From NCBI RefSeq assembly GCF_034661175.1, contig NZ_CP141058.1, forward strand, positions 496,001 through 560,000: a DNA stretch of 64,000 nucleotides, read 5' to 3'. The position numbers were made by a program, and so were the translations under genes. Under the pieces are notes generated by a model that was given only the letters and a program-made list of their open reading frames with translations, did no database searches and had not been told where the DNA came from. This stretch comes from Nocardioides renjunii (GTDB taxonomy: Bacteria > Actinomycetota > Actinomycetes > Propionibacteriales > Nocardioidaceae). Each line of letters begins with the position of its first letter. Position 1 is the first letter of the stretch. Below are positions 17,661-27,206 of the stretch, one piece after another.

Positions 17661-19718
17661 GTGAAGCGCATATTCAAGGGTCCCTGGCTGTGGATCGTCC
17701 TGTCCGCCTTCGCGGTGCTGCTCGCGATCCAGTTCCTCGCGCCCAGCGACGGCTACGACGAGGTCGAGACCTCGACCCTCTCCACCTACATCTCCGACGG
17801 TGACGTCGAGGAGATCGAGTTCAACGGCGTCGACTACGAGATGCGCGCCACGCTCGACGACGGCGTCCGCGACAGCGGGGAGAAGGTCGTCGCCTCCTAC
17901 GTCACCGGCCAGGAGGAGACGCTGATCGCGGCCGTGGAGGAGCAGGTCGACGAGGGGACCATCGAGTCCTACAAGGCCGAGACCCCCCAGCCGAGCTTCC
18001 TCGGCTCGCTGCTCGCGACCCTCCTGCCGTTCGCGCTCATCATCCTGCTCTTCATCTTCTTGATGAACCAGGCCCAGGGCGGCGGCGGACGCGGCGTCAT
18101 GCAGTTCGCCAAGTCCAAGGCCAAGCTGATCACCAAGGACATGCCGAAGACGACCTTCAGCGACGTCGCCGGCTGCGAGGAGGCGATCGAGGAGCTCGGC
18201 GAGATCAAGGAGTTCCTCACCGACCCGGCCAAGTTCCAGGCCGTCGGCGCCAAGATCCCCAAGGGCGTCCTGCTCTACGGCCCTCCCGGCACGGGCAAGA
18301 CCCTGCTCGCCCGCGCCGTCGCCGGCGAGGCCGGCACCCCGTTCTACTCCATCTCCGGCTCCGACTTCGTCGAGATGTTCGTCGGTGTCGGCGCGAGCCG
18401 CGTGCGCGACCTGTTCGAGCAGGCCAAGGAGAACGCACCTGCTATCGTCTTCATCGACGAGATCGACGCCGTGGGACGCCACCGCGGCGCCGGCATGGGC
18501 GGCGGCCACGACGAGCGCGAGCAGACCCTCAACCAGCTGCTGGTCGAGATGGACGGCTTCGACGTGCGCGGCGGGGTCATCCTCATCGCGGCCACCAACC
18601 GGCCCGACGTCCTCGACCCCGCGCTGCTGCGCCCGGGCCGCTTCGACCGCCAGATCCAGGTGGACGCCCCCGACCTCAACGGCCGCCACCAGATCCTCAA
18701 GGTCCACTCGCGCGGCAAGCCGATCGCGCAGGACATCGACCTGCTCAGCATCGCGCGCCGCACGCCCGGCTTCACCGGCGCCGACCTGGCCAACGTGCTC
18801 AACGAGGCCGCGCTCCTCACCGCTCGCGGCAACGCCAAGATGATCACCGACGAGGCCCTCGACGAAGCCATCGACCGCGTCATCGCCGGCCCGCAGCGTC
18901 GTACGCGCCTGATGAGCGAGCGCGAGAAGCTCATCACCGCCTACCACGAGGGCGGCCACGCCCTGGTGGCCGCGGCGCTGCCCGGCACCGACCCGGTGCA
19001 CAAGGTGACGATCCTGCCGCGCGGCCGTGCGCTCGGCTACACGATGGTCCTGCCCGACCGCGACAAGTACTCCCAGACGCGCAGCGAGATGCTCGACTCC
19101 CTCGCCTACATGCTCGGCGGCATGGCCGCGGAGGCGCTGATCTTCCACGACGTCACGTCGGGCGCCGGCAACGACATCGAGAAGGCCACCAGCCTGGCCC
19201 GCGCAATGGTGACCCAGTACGGCATGACCGAGCGCCTCGGCGCGGTCAAGCTCGGCGACAGCAACTCCGAGCCGTTCCTGGGCCGCGACATGGGCCACAC
19301 CCGCAACTACTCCGAGGAGACCGCCGCCGCGGTCGACGAGGAGATCAAGAAGCTGCTGGGCCAGGCGCACCAGGAGGCCTTCGAGATCCTCGAGACCAAC
19401 CGTGACGTCCTAGACTCCCTGGTGCTGGCGCTCCTCGACAGGGAGACCCTCGACAAGGGCGAGATCGCCACGATCTTCGAGCCGCTCAACCGTCGGTCCG
19501 CGCGACCGGCCTGGACCGGCTCGCCGGAGCGGGTGCCCTCGACCATCCCGCCGGTCGACATCCCGCAGGAGATCCGCGACCGCGTGCACGCGGGCGCGCT
19601 CGCCCCGGAGTCCTCGGGCGGCGCCATCCTGACGCCCCCGGGTGCCGGTGGTGACATCCACGGCGCCCCCGAGCTCGGCCCGGACACCCCGACGCCGCCG
19701 CACCCGGACGCACCGTGA
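17661..19718 (+). CDS. ftsH: ATP-dependent zinc metalloprotease FtsH
   Basis: About 685 residues. The first membrane helix ([17 protein letters not shown]) and the second (about 117-137) flank an extracytoplasmic domain. The AAA+ domain has Walker A GPPGTGKT (from residue 207), Walker [12 protein letters not shown] and the second region of homology; the protease domain has HEGGH (429-433). A Pro-rich tail ends the protein. FtsH degrades membrane and short-lived cytoplasmic proteins as a hexamer. The start is GTG. The stop overlaps the folE start (GTGA), so protease and folate genes are co-translated. Confidence 0.97.
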   Translation: MKRIFKGPWLWIVLSAFAVLLAIQFLAPSDGYDEVETSTLSTYISDGDVEEIEFNGVDYEMRATLDDGVRDSGEKVVASYVTGQEETLIAAVEEQVDEGTIESYKAETPQPSFLGSLLATLLPFALIILLFIFLMNQAQGGGGRGVMQFAKSKAKLITKDMPKTTFSDVAGCEEAIEELGEIKEFLTDPAKFQAVGAKIPKGVLLYGPPGTGKTLLARAVAGEAGTPFYSISGSDFVEMFVGVGASRVRDLFEQAKENAPAIVFIDEIDAVGRHRGAGMGGGHDEREQTLNQLLVEMDGFDVRGGVILIAATNRPDVLDPALLRPGRFDRQIQVDAPDLNGRHQILKVHSRGKPIAQDIDLLSIARRTPGFTGADLANVLNEAALLTARGNAKMITDEALDEAIDRVIAGPQRRTRLMSEREKLITAYHEGGHALVAAALPGTDPVHKVTILPRGRALGYTMVLPDRDKYSQTRSEMLDSLAYMLGGMAAEALIFHDVTSGAGNDIEKATSLARAMVTQYGMTERLGAVKLGDSNSEPFLGRDMGHTRNYSEETAAAVDEEIKKLLGQAHQEAFEILETNRDVLDSLVLALLDRETLDKGEIATIFEPLNRRSARPAWTGSPERVPSTIPPVDIPQEIRDRVHAGALAPESSGGAILTPPGAGGDIHGAPELGPDTPTPPHPDAP

Positions 19719-20332
19719 CCGACCCGATCACGGTCCCGGAGCGGGCGCCCGAGGAGGTGCCCGACTTCGACCACGAGCGGGCCGAGGCAGCCGTGCGCGA
19801 GCTGCTGGCCGCGATGGGGGAGGACCCCTCCCGCGAGGGCCTGCTCGACACGCCGGCGCGGGTCGCACGGGCGTACGCCGAGATGACGCTGGGCATGCGC
19901 CAGACGGCCCGCGACGTGCTGACCACCACCTTCGACATCGGCCACGAGGAGATGGTGCTGGTCCGTGACATCGAGCTGTGGTCGATGTGCGAGCACCACC
20001 TCGTGCCGTTCACCGGGGTCGCCCACGTCGGCTACATCCCCGCCGAGACCGGCAAGATCACCGGGCTGTCCAAGCTGGCCCGGCTCGTCGACGTCTACGC
20101 CCGGCGCCCGCAGGTGCAGGAGCGGCTGACCACCCAGGTCGCCGACTCGCTCATGGAGATCCTCGAGGCGCGCGGCGTGATCGTCGTGATCGAGGCCGAG
20201 CACCTCTGCATGACCATGCGCGGCGTGCGCAAGGCCGGCGCGCGCACGATCACGTCCGCGGTGCGCGGCGCGATGCTGACCAACCAGGCCACCCGCGCCG
20301 AGGCGATGGCGTTGATCTCGGGCACCAGGTGA
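19715..20332 (+). CDS. folE: GTP cyclohydrolase I
   Basis: About 205 residues. The zinc motif MCEHHLVPF and the C-terminal [14 protein letters not shown] are diagnostic. It converts GTP to 7,8-dihydroneopterin triphosphate, the first step of folate synthesis. The GTG start overlaps the ftsH stop and its own stop overlaps the folP start, so the fol genes form a coupled run folE-folP-folB-folK. Confidence 0.97.
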   Translation: MTDPITVPERAPEEVPDFDHERAEAAVRELLAAMGEDPSREGLLDTPARVARAYAEMTLGMRQTARDVLTTTFDIGHEEMVLVRDIELWSMCEHHLVPFTGVAHVGYIPAETGKITGLSKLARLVDVYARRPQVQERLTTQVADSLMEILEARGVIVVIEAEHLCMTMRGVRKAGARTITSAVRGAMLTNQATRAEAMALISGTR

Positions 20333-21231
20333 CCGAGGGCCGTCGCCCACGTGCTCCCCGGGTGATGGGGGTCGTCAACGTCACCCCGGACTCGTTCTCC
20401 GACGGCGGCCGCTGGGACACCACGGAGGCGGCGGTGGACCACGGCCGCGCCCTCCTCGCCCAAGGGGCCGACCTGCTCGACATCGGTGGCGAGTCCACCC
20501 GCCCGGGCGCCACCCGCCCGCTCGTCGAGGAGGAGCTCGACCGGGTCGTGCCGGTGATCCGCGAGCTCGCCGCGAGCGGTGCGCTGCTCTCCGTGGACAC
20601 GATGCGCTCCGAGGTCGCCGAGGCGGCGCTGGCCGCCGGGGCACGGATCGTCAACGACGTGTCGGGCGGCCTGGCCGACCCGCGGGTGCTCGACGTCGTC
20701 GCCGACCACGGCGCCTCCTACGTCGCCATGCACTGGCGCGCGCACGCCGACCGGATGCGCGACTTCGCCGACTACTCCCCGCACGGCGTGGTGGAGTCCG
20801 TCCGCCGCGAGCTGGGCGACCGCCTCGAGGCGATCGAGGCGGCCGGGGTGCCGCGCGAGCGGGTCGTGCTCGACCCCGGCCTGGGCTTCGCCAAGGAGGG
20901 CCACCACAACTGGGAGCTGCTGGCCTCGCTCGGCTCGCTGCGCGAGCTGGGCTGCCCCCTGCTGGTCGGGGCGAGCCGCAAGTCCTTCCTCGGCCGGCTG
21001 CTCGCCGTCGACGGCGAGCCGCGGCCCGTGGACGGGCGCGAATACGCCCACGCGGCCCTCGTCGCGCTGCTGGCCGCCCGCGGCGTCGACTGCCTGCGCG
21101 TGCACGACGTACGCGCCACGCGGGACGCGCTCGCCGTCGTCGCGGCGATGGGAGCGGCGATTGGCGAGTCCTCCGACGCCCCACAGGCTGACGCCACCGA
21201 CCCGCTGTCCCACTGGGAGGACCACGCATGA
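20329..21231 (+). CDS. folP: Dihydropteroate synthase
   Basis: About 300 residues. [44 protein letters not shown] and [11 protein letters not shown] are the signatures of DHPS, which joins p-aminobenzoate to the pterin pyrophosphate and is the sulfonamide target. It has a GTG start with a four-base overlap with folE, and an ATGA overlap with folB downstream. Confidence 0.97.
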   Translation: MTEGRRPRAPRVMGVVNVTPDSFSDGGRWDTTEAAVDHGRALLAQGADLLDIGGESTRPGATRPLVEEELDRVVPVIRELAASGALLSVDTMRSEVAEAALAAGARIVNDVSGGLADPRVLDVVADHGASYVAMHWRAHADRMRDFADYSPHGVVESVRRELGDRLEAIEAAGVPRERVVLDPGLGFAKEGHHNWELLASLGSLRELGCPLLVGASRKSFLGRLLAVDGEPRPVDGREYAHAALVALLAARGVDCLRVHDVRATRDALAVVAAMGAAIGESSDAPQADATDPLSHWEDHA

Positions 21232-21602
21232 CCGACGAGCTGTCCGTGACGGGCATCGAGTGCTGGGCCCACCACGGCGTCTTCGACTTCGAGCGGCGCG
21301 AGGGGCAGACCTTCGTCGTCGACCTGGTGCTGGGGATCGACACGCGTCGCGCGGCCGCCACCGACGACCTGGTGGAGACGGTGAACTACGGCACCCTGAC
21401 CGCCGACGTGAAGGCCGCCGTGGAGCGCGATCCGGTGGACCTGATAGAAACCGTCGCGCAACGCATCGCCGATGTGTGCCTGTTGGACACTCGTGTTGAA
21501 TGGGCGCGAGTCACGCTCCACAAACCTGATGCACCCATCGACGCGACGTACTCGGACGTCGCGCTGACGATCACCAGAACGCGAGGCAACGCTCATGACT
21601 GA
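21228..21602 (+). CDS. folB: Dihydroneopterin aldolase
   Basis: About 124 residues: GIECWAHHGVFDFERREGQTF at the start, NYGTLTADVKAAVE and a late VTLHKPDAPI. It cleaves dihydroneopterin to 6-hydroxymethyl-dihydropterin. It overlaps folP by ATGA and folK by eight bases. The last third (about 21440-21600) is less GC-rich than its neighbours (for example gatagaaaccgtc). Confidence 0.95.
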   Translation: MTDELSVTGIECWAHHGVFDFERREGQTFVVDLVLGIDTRRAAATDDLVETVNYGTLTADVKAAVERDPVDLIETVAQRIADVCLLDTRVEWARVTLHKPDAPIDATYSDVALTITRTRGNAHD

Positions 21603-22164
21603 GACACCCAATCCCAACCTCGTGGATGCCGACTCCCTCACCGGAGAGATGCACCCGATCCGCCGGGTGGTGGTCGCTCTCGGATCCAACCTCGGTGAGC
21701 GGCTGTCGTCCCTGCAGGGAGCGGTGGACGCGCTCGCCGACACCCCCGACTTCTTCGTCACCGGCGTCTCGCCGGTCTACGAGACCGCCCCGGTCGACTC
21801 GCCCGACGGCTCCGGTCCCTACCTCAACGCGGTCGTCCTCGCCGACACCACGCTGCCTGCCGCGCGCCTGATGGAGCGCGCGCTGGCGATCGAGGACGCC
21901 TACGAGCGCGAGCGCACCCACGTCCGCAACGCCCCCCGGACGCTCGACGTCGACCTCGTCGTGGTCGGCGACCGCCGCTCCGACGAGGACTTCCTCCGCC
22001 TGCCGCACCCGCGCGCCCACGAGCGGGCGTTCGTGTTGCAGCCCTGGCACGACCTCGAGCCCGACGCCGTCTTCCCCGACCGCGGCCCCATCGCCGACCT
22101 GCTGATGGCGGCGGACTCGACGGGAGTCAAGAAGCGCGACGACCTCACGCTCGAGGTCGAGTGA
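21595..22164 (+). CDS. folK: HPPK: 6-hydroxymethyl-7,8-dihydropterin pyrophosphokinase
   Basis: About 189 residues. ALGSNLGERLSSLQGAVDAL opens the HPPK fold, and RNAPRTLDVDLVVVGD is the catalytic signature with the Mg2+-binding aspartates. It transfers pyrophosphate from ATP to hydroxymethyl-dihydropterin, making the substrate of FolP. The N-terminus is extended by about 23 residues before the conserved core. It overlaps folB by eight bases. Confidence 0.96.
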   Translation: MTETPNPNLVDADSLTGEMHPIRRVVVALGSNLGERLSSLQGAVDALADTPDFFVTGVSPVYETAPVDSPDGSGPYLNAVVLADTTLPAARLMERALAIEDAYERERTHVRNAPRTLDVDLVVVGDRRSDEDFLRLPHPRAHERAFVLQPWHDLEPDAVFPDRGPIADLLMAADSTGVKKRDDLTLEVE

Positions 22165-22171
22165 CCCGCTG

Positions 22172-22666
22172 GTGAGCCAGCCCGGACCGGACGACGAGCC
22201 GACGGAGCCACACGGGTCGCTGCGTCCGACGTCGGCGCGGGCGCTGACGACCTGCGCCGTGGTCGGGCTGGTCCTCGGGTGGGGGATCCACCCGCTGATG
22301 GTCCGCGTCGGTGGCAGCGCGCCGCTGGTCTCGTGGTCCCAGGCCCTCGCGCTGGTCCTCGTCGCGCTCATCATGTCGTTCCTCGCGTGGCACACCTGGC
22401 AGACGGTCCAGGTGCGCGGCGAGCGGCTCGAGCCGCACCAGGCGGTCAACCGCCTCGTCCTGGCCCGGGCGTGCGCGCTCGGTGGCACGCTGGTGGGCGC
22501 CGGCTACGTCGGCTACGCCGTCAGCTGGCTGGGTGACGACTCGCAGTACGCCGACCGCTGGATCCTGCGCGCCCTGGTGGCGGCGGTCGCCGGCGCGGTC
22601 GTGGCCCTCGCCTCACTGGCCCTCGAGCGTGCGTGTCGCACGGACGGGGGCCGGCCGCAGGCCTAG
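22172..22666 (+). CDS. DUF3180 membrane protein
   Basis: About 164 residues with four predicted membrane helices (about 26-45, 52-72, 90-115 and 128-148). DUF3180 proteins follow folK in many actinobacteria and have no known function. The GTG lies seven bases after the folK stop, so it is probably part of the folate operon. Confidence 0.8.
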   Translation: MSQPGPDDEPTEPHGSLRPTSARALTTCAVVGLVLGWGIHPLMVRVGGSAPLVSWSQALALVLVALIMSFLAWHTWQTVQVRGERLEPHQAVNRLVLARACALGGTLVGAGYVGYAVSWLGDDSQYADRWILRALVAAVAGAVVALASLALERACRTDGGRPQA

Positions 22667-22669
22667 GGT
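22664..22669 (+). promoter_or_regulatory. -10 box (TAGGGT), leaderless promoter
   Basis: TAGGGT contains the stop codon of the DUF3180 gene and is followed by six bases and ATG at 22676. Confidence 0.5.
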
Positions 22670-22675
22670 GGCGCC

Positions 22676-23293
22676 ATGCCTTCCCAGCAGCCCCAGCAGT
22701 CACAGGCGTCCCGCGCGGCGGCACGTCGTCGCCAGCGCAGCACGCGCCTGGTCGTCGCCGTCGTCCTCCTCGCCGTCGCCGCCGCGGTCGTCGTGGCCGC
22801 GCTGGTGTCCTCGTCGGCCGGCCTGACCGCAGTCGCTGCCGTGGTGGCCCTCGTCCTCGGGGCGGCCGCCACCCGCATCACCCACTCCGAGCTCATGCAG
22901 GCCCGCCGCGACGCCGCGCGCGACCGCGCCCAGCAGGCCCAGGACTACCGCGTCCTCACCGAGCAGCGCACCGAGGAGGCCGCCGCCTTCGCCGCCGACA
23001 TGCGCCGCAAGATCGCCGACCGCGAGGAGGCGCTCGCCGTGCTCGAGCGCGCGCTGTCGACGGCCCAGAAGTCCGCCGCCGAGTCACAGCTCAAGCGCGG
23101 CCAGGAAGCCCGTCGCGCCGACGCCGCCGAGCGTGGCCGCGAGATCGCAGAGCGGGGCCGTGACGACGCCGAGGGGCGCGCCGCCGAGGCCATCGTGATC
23201 GTCGCCGAGCTCGAGGCCGAGCTCGACGTGGTCCGCGCCGAGCTCGACGCCCTGCGCGCCACCGTCGCGCGCAGCGCCCACCGCAGCGCCTGA
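22676..23293 (+). CDS. Unknown membrane protein with long coiled coil
   Basis: About 205 residues, not recognised. A Gln/Arg-rich cytoplasmic start is followed by two hydrophobic segments (about 24-45 and 48-62). A highly charged Ala/Arg/Glu region (about 70-198) follows, with heptad-like spacing and no Pro, likely one long coiled coil. Such a layout would suit a scaffold or a septum- or wall-associated protein, but nothing in the sequence fixes a role. It has its own leaderless-type promoter, so it is not simply an extension of the folate operon. A repeat array lies directly downstream. Confidence 0.7.
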   Translation: MPSQQPQQSQASRAAARRRQRSTRLVVAVVLLAVAAAVVVAALVSSSAGLTAVAAVVALVLGAAATRITHSELMQARRDAARDRAQQAQDYRVLTEQRTEEAAAFAADMRRKIADREEALAVLERALSTAQKSAAESQLKRGQEARRADAAERGREIAERGRDDAEGRAAEAIVIVAELEAELDVVRAELDALRATVARSAHRSA

Positions 23294-23335
23294 CCGCCCT
23301 CCCCGTCTCACCGCCGGCCCGTGCTGCCCCGCCGG

Positions 23336-23509
23336 GCGGTGAGTGACGCAGCTTCTCGTGACGCAGAACCTGCCTCACCACCGCCGAGGCGATCGAGCGG
23401 TGAGTGAGGCAGCTTCTCGTGACGCAGAACCTGCCTCACCCACCGCCGAGGCGATCGGGCGGTGAGTGAGGCAGGTTTTCTGCATCCGGACCCTGCCTCA
23501 CTCACCGCC
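23336..23509. repeat. Tandem palindromic (REP-like) repeat, three units
   Basis: Three units start with GCGGTGAGTGA at 23336, 23397 and 23459 (periods 61 and 62). Each holds the inverted pair GTGAGTGAGGCAG...CTGCCTCAC. The third unit is a perfect 18-bp inverted repeat (arms 23458-23475 and 23492-23509). The same core forms a single 23-bp palindrome at 59475-59526, so this is a dispersed family. It fills the 254-base gap between two same-strand genes; no gene is seen in it. Confidence 0.85.
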
Positions 23510-23547
23510 GGGGTGGGCCGTGACGGCGTACGGAACAATGGCCGACC

Positions 23548-24648
23548 GTGATCCCCGAGGACAACAGGTTCGAGAGCGATCCCGCCGACGCGCTGCCCGA
23601 GGACCCGGGCCTGCCTCGCGGCTGGGTCGTCGAGGCACCTGACGGCGCCGACGCGGCCACCGTCGAGCGGCTGGCGGAGCTGCTGCGCGGCCACGAGCGC
23701 GCCGGCCGCGGCTGGGCGGGCTCGGGCACGGACGAGGTCCTCGTCGAGGTCTCCGAGCGCGGCCTGCTGATGCGGGAGAACGTCGTCGTGCGCGACCCGG
23801 ACGGCGTCGTCCGGGCGTGGGGGAGCGTCCACGACCGCGCCGAGGGCCGGATGCTCCTCGTCCACATCGTCGACCGCGCGGTCGACGACGCGGTGGCCGA
23901 CCGGTGCAGCGCCGTCCTCTTCGAGTGGGCCGAGGCGCAGGCGCAGGCAGTCGGCGCCGCGCGGGGGCTCGAGGTGCAGCAGATCGACACGGGCGCGTTC
24001 GCCGACGACGAGCGCCAGCACGCCTGGCTGGCCGCAGCCGGCTTCGAGAAGGTCCGCACCTGGTGGCAGATGAGCCGCTCCGTCGAGCCAGCGGAGGCGG
24101 AGCTGGTGCCCGACCCGGCGCGCTGGGAGCGCAAGGGCGTCGTCTTCCGCCTCGTCGAGCGGCAGGGCGGCCCGGACTCGGACGGCATGCCCGACGAGGC
24201 CGACCTGCGCGCGGTCCATGAGGTGCTCGAGGGGGCCTTCACCGACCACTTCAACTCCGCCGAGGAGACCTTCCAGGAGTTCATCCATCGCCTGCGCGAG
24301 GACCCCGGGCACCGCTGGGACCACTGGTGGCTCGCCGAGGTCGCGGACGAGGCGACCGGCGCGGTGGAGCCGGCCGGCGCGCTGGTCGGCAGCGTGAGCG
24401 AGTCCGCCACCGGCCCGGACGGGTCGTACGTCGCCTACCTCGGGGTCCTCGAGTCCGCCCGGGGCCGCGGCGTCGCCTCCGGCCTGCTCCGCACGATCAT
24501 CGCCGACGCGGCCTCGCGCGGCCGTGACCGCGTCGGCCTCGAGGTCGACGCCGACTCCCCGACCGGCGCGGACGGGATCTACACCGCGATGGGCTGGGGC
24601 ACCACGTACGTCACCGAGTCCTGGCACCGGGATGTGCCGGTCACGTAG
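23548..24648 (+). CDS. Tandem GNAT-family N-acetyltransferase
   Basis: About 366 residues with two GNAT-like halves. The second is clearest, with YLGVLESARGRGVASGLLRTII giving the acetyl-CoA-binding R/QxxGxG/A signature and GADGIYTAMGW closing the fold. The first half is degenerate. The two-domain shape recalls mycothiol synthase (MshD), but the protein lacks features that would fix this, so only the family is called. The GTG start lies eight bases after AACAAT. It is convergent with the transporter ATPase gene; the stops are only two bases apart. Confidence 0.78.
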   Translation: MIPEDNRFESDPADALPEDPGLPRGWVVEAPDGADAATVERLAELLRGHERAGRGWAGSGTDEVLVEVSERGLLMRENVVVRDPDGVVRAWGSVHDRAEGRMLLVHIVDRAVDDAVADRCSAVLFEWAEAQAQAVGAARGLEVQQIDTGAFADDERQHAWLAAAGFEKVRTWWQMSRSVEPAEAELVPDPARWERKGVVFRLVERQGGPDSDGMPDEADLRAVHEVLEGAFTDHFNSAEETFQEFIHRLREDPGHRWDHWWLAEVADEATGAVEPAGALVGSVSESATGPDGSYVAYLGVLESARGRGVASGLLRTIIADAASRGRDRVGLEVDADSPTGADGIYTAMGWGTTYVTESWHRDVPVT

Positions 24649-24650
24649 CG

Positions 24651-25685
24651 CTAGGCGCGCAGGGACTCCCGCAGCGCCCGGTGCACCCCGGCCGGGGTGA
24701 GCACGCCGAGGAACGTCGGGCCGCGACGCACGCCGACCATCGGCTTGTCGTGGCGCAGCATCGCGGCGAGCGCCTCCTCGAGCGAGGAGTCGATGTCGAT
24801 GGCCGAGCCGAGGTCACCGGTGGAGACGCCGTCGAGGGGCTCGAGGTGCTCCGCGCGCAGCCGGGTGACGGAGAGCCCGCGCAGCCCGCCGGCGCCCACG
24901 AAGTCGGCCACCTGGTCGTCGGCCGGGCGCGCGAGCAGCTCGACGGGGGTGGCGAACTGGGCGAGCCGACCGCCGACGGCGAAGACAGCCACCCGGTCGC
25001 CCATGCGGATCGCCTCGTCGATGTCGTGGGTCACCAGCACCACGGTCTTGCCGAGCTCCTCCTGGAGCCGGCGGAACTCGTCCTGCAGCCCGCGGCGCAC
25101 CACGGGGTCGACGGCGCCGAACGGCTCGTCCATCAGCAGGACCGGCGGGTTGGCCGCCAGCGCCCGCGCGACGCCGACGCGCTGGCGCTGCCCGCCCGAG
25201 AGCTCGTGGGGGTAGCGGCGGGCGTACTGCTCGGGGTCGAGCCCGACCGTCGCGAGCAGCTCGTGGGCCCGCTCGCGGGCGGTGGCCTTCGACTCGCCGT
25301 AGAGCAGCGGCACCGTCATCACGTTCTGCTCGATGCGCTGGTGGGGGAACAGGCCGATCTGCTGGATGACGTAGCCGATGCCGCGCCGCATCGCGACCGG
25401 GTCCTCCCCGGTGACGTCGTGGCCGTCGAGCCAGATGCGGCCGGTGGTCGGCTCGATGAGCCGGTTGATCATCTTCAGCGTCGTCGACTTGCCGCAGCCC
25501 GACGGGCCCACGAGGCAGACCATCTCGCCGCGGCCGACGTCGAGGTCGAGCTCGTGCACGGCGACGGTGCCGTCGGGATAGGTCTTGCCGACCCCCTCGA
25601 GGCGGATCATCGCGTCACTCGAGCCGGTGGCCCCGCCGGTCCTCGCGGGTGGCGTCGATCCGGCGACCGAGGCGGTAGCGTCCAT
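24651..25685 (-). CDS. Glycine betaine/osmoprotectant ABC transporter ATPase (OpuCA/ProV-like)
   Basis: About 344 residues. Walker A GPSGCGKST, Q-loop YVIQQIGLFPH, signature LSGGQRQRVGVARAL, Walker B VLLMDEPFGAVD and the H-loop VTHDIDEA are all intact. The C-terminus carries a CBS-like segment (GSAIDIDSSLEEALAAMLRHD), as in OpuCA, where it can sense ionic strength. It energises uptake of betaine, choline or a similar solute. The start at 25685 fits a TAGTGT box seven bases upstream; an internal Met at 25610 begins the ABC core. It is divergent from, and overlaps by two bases, the permease gene. Confidence 0.9.
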   Translation of the reverse strand: MDATASVAGSTPPARTGGATGSSDAMIRLEGVGKTYPDGTVAVHELDLDVGRGEMVCLVGPSGCGKSTTLKMINRLIEPTTGRIWLDGHDVTGEDPVAMRRGIGYVIQQIGLFPHQRIEQNVMTVPLLYGESKATARERAHELLATVGLDPEQYARRYPHELSGGQRQRVGVARALAANPPVLLMDEPFGAVDPVVRRGLQDEFRRLQEELGKTVVLVTHDIDEAIRMGDRVAVFAVGGRLAQFATPVELLARPADDQVADFVGAGGLRGLSVTRLRAEHLEPLDGVSTGDLGSAIDIDSSLEEALAAMLRHDKPMVGVRRGPTFLGVLTPAGVHRALRESLRA

Positions 25686-25698
25686 GCTCGTGACACTA
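25676..25698. promoter_or_regulatory. Overlapping divergent leaderless promoters of the opu genes
   Basis: On the plus strand TAGCGT (25676-25681) is eight bases before GTG 25690. On the minus strand TAGTGT (25693-25698) is seven bases before ATG 25685. The two -10 boxes lie inside each other's 5' ends, so polymerases on the two strands should compete. Confidence 0.5.
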
Positions 25699-26385
25699 CT
25701 GGTGAGCGCGGCGGAGCCGAGCTGTTACAGCCGGTTCGTCAACGAGTGGTTCTGCTGGCAGTACGTCGAGGACCGGCACGAGCAGATCACCGACGCGCTC
25801 GTCCAGCACGTCGCCATCACCCTCGCCGCGCTGGCGCTCGGCGTGGTGCTGGCCTTCCCGCTCGCCCTGCTCGCCCGCCGCTACACGCGGCTCGAGTCGG
25901 CGGTGCTCGGCTTCAGCGCCGGGCTCTACACGATCCCGTCGCTCGCCCTGCTGCCGCTGCTGGTGCCCTTCACGGGGCTCTCCCCGGCGACCGTCGTCAT
26001 CGGGCTCGGGCTCTACGCGTTGACGATCCTGGTGCGCGCGCTGCTCGACGGTCTGCGCTCGGTGCCCGACGAGGTGCGCGAGGCGGCGCGGGGACTGGGC
26101 TACGGCAGGGCGCGGATGCTGACCCGCGTCGAGCTGCCGCTGGCATTGCCGGTCGCGATGGCCGGGCTGCGCGTCGCGGCGGTGTCCACGATCGCGCTCA
26201 CGACCGTCGGCACCCTGGTGTCCTACGGCGGGCTCGGCAACCTCATCTCGCACGGTGTCGCCCGCGACTTCCGCGCCGAGCTCATGACCGCGGCCGTGCT
26301 CTGCGTCGTGCTCGCGCTGGTGCTGGACGTCCTGCTCGTGGTGCTGCAACGGGTGCTCACGCCGTGGACGGCGGGGACGCGCTGA
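25684..26385 (+). CDS. Osmoprotectant ABC transporter permease (OpuCB-like)
   Basis: About 233 residues with five or six membrane helices and the inner-membrane coupling motif EVREAARGLGYGRARMLTRVELPLALP. GGLGNLISHGVARDF at the end is typical of ProW/OpuC-type permeases. The ATG at 25684 overlaps the divergent ATPase start. GTG at 25690 is equally plausible and better placed relative to the TAGCGT box. It overlaps the second permease (TGATG). Confidence 0.9.
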   Translation: MLVTLLVSAAEPSCYSRFVNEWFCWQYVEDRHEQITDALVQHVAITLAALALGVVLAFPLALLARRYTRLESAVLGFSAGLYTIPSLALLPLLVPFTGLSPATVVIGLGLYALTILVRALLDGLRSVPDEVREAARGLGYGRARMLTRVELPLALPVAMAGLRVAAVSTIALTTVGTLVSYGGLGNLISHGVARDFRAELMTAAVLCVVLALVLDVLLVVLQRVLTPWTAGTR

Positions 26386-27143
26386 TGGAGCTCTTCGCCG
26401 AGACCTGGCAGTACCTCCTCGACCCCGACAGCTGGACGGGCGCCGGCGGGTTCGTGGCCCGCCTGCTCGAGCAGCTGCTGCTCACCGCCACGGCGCTCGT
26501 CGCCGCCATGCTGCTCGGACTGCCGCTCGCGCTGTGGCTGGGCCACATCGGTCGCGGCGGCTTCCTCGCCGTCAACGTCTCCAACGTCGGCCGTGCGGTC
26601 CCCACCTTCGCCCTGCTCGCGCTGCTGGTGGCCGCCGACTGGCCCGGCTCGGCCGACTTCGGTCCCTACGGACGCGCCGGCCTGGCCACCCTCATCGCCC
26701 TGGTCCTCTTCGCCCTGCCGCCGCTCATCACCAACGGCTACGTCGCGATGCGGGAGGTGTCGCCCGACGTGCTGGAGGCCGCCGACGGCATGGGGATGTC
26801 GTCGGCGCAGCGCTTCCGGCGGGTCGAGCTGCCGCTCGCGCTGCCGGTGGTCGCCTCGGGCGTACGCCTCGCGCTGGTGCAGGTCTGGGCGACGGCCACC
26901 ATCGCGGCGCTGGTCGCGGGGCCCGGTCTCGGCCGGATCATCACCGAGGGATTCGCCCGCAACGACTACGCCCAGGGGATGGCCGGCGCGGTCGTCGTCG
27001 CCGTCGTCGCGCTGGTGCTCGAGGTGGCCGCCGCGGCCCTGCAGCGGGCGGTCGACCCCATGCCGCGGGGTCCGTCACCGGATCGTGATGAGGCGTTGTC
27101 GGTGCGCTCGGCTACGGTGACGGAGGCCCCCACCGGGGGCTGA
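26385..27143 (+). CDS. Osmoprotectant ABC transporter permease (OpuCD-like)
   Basis: About 252 residues, six hydrophobic segments, coupling motif DVLEAADGMGMSSAQRFRRVELPLALP and GLGRIITEGFARNDY. It pairs with the preceding permease to form a heterodimeric channel of the OpuC type. The ATG overlaps the upstream stop by one base. The tail after the last helix is short, acidic and Pro-rich. Confidence 0.9.
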   Translation: MELFAETWQYLLDPDSWTGAGGFVARLLEQLLLTATALVAAMLLGLPLALWLGHIGRGGFLAVNVSNVGRAVPTFALLALLVAADWPGSADFGPYGRAGLATLIALVLFALPPLITNGYVAMREVSPDVLEAADGMGMSSAQRFRRVELPLALPVVASGVRLALVQVWATATIAALVAGPGLGRIITEGFARNDYAQGMAGAVVVAVVALVLEVAAAALQRAVDPMPRGPSPDRDEALSVRSATVTEAPTGG

Positions 27144-27206
27144 GCGGCACCGCTCGCATCACCGGACACGCGTGGCTCGGCCACGGGACACAGAAGGTTG
27201 AACGAC

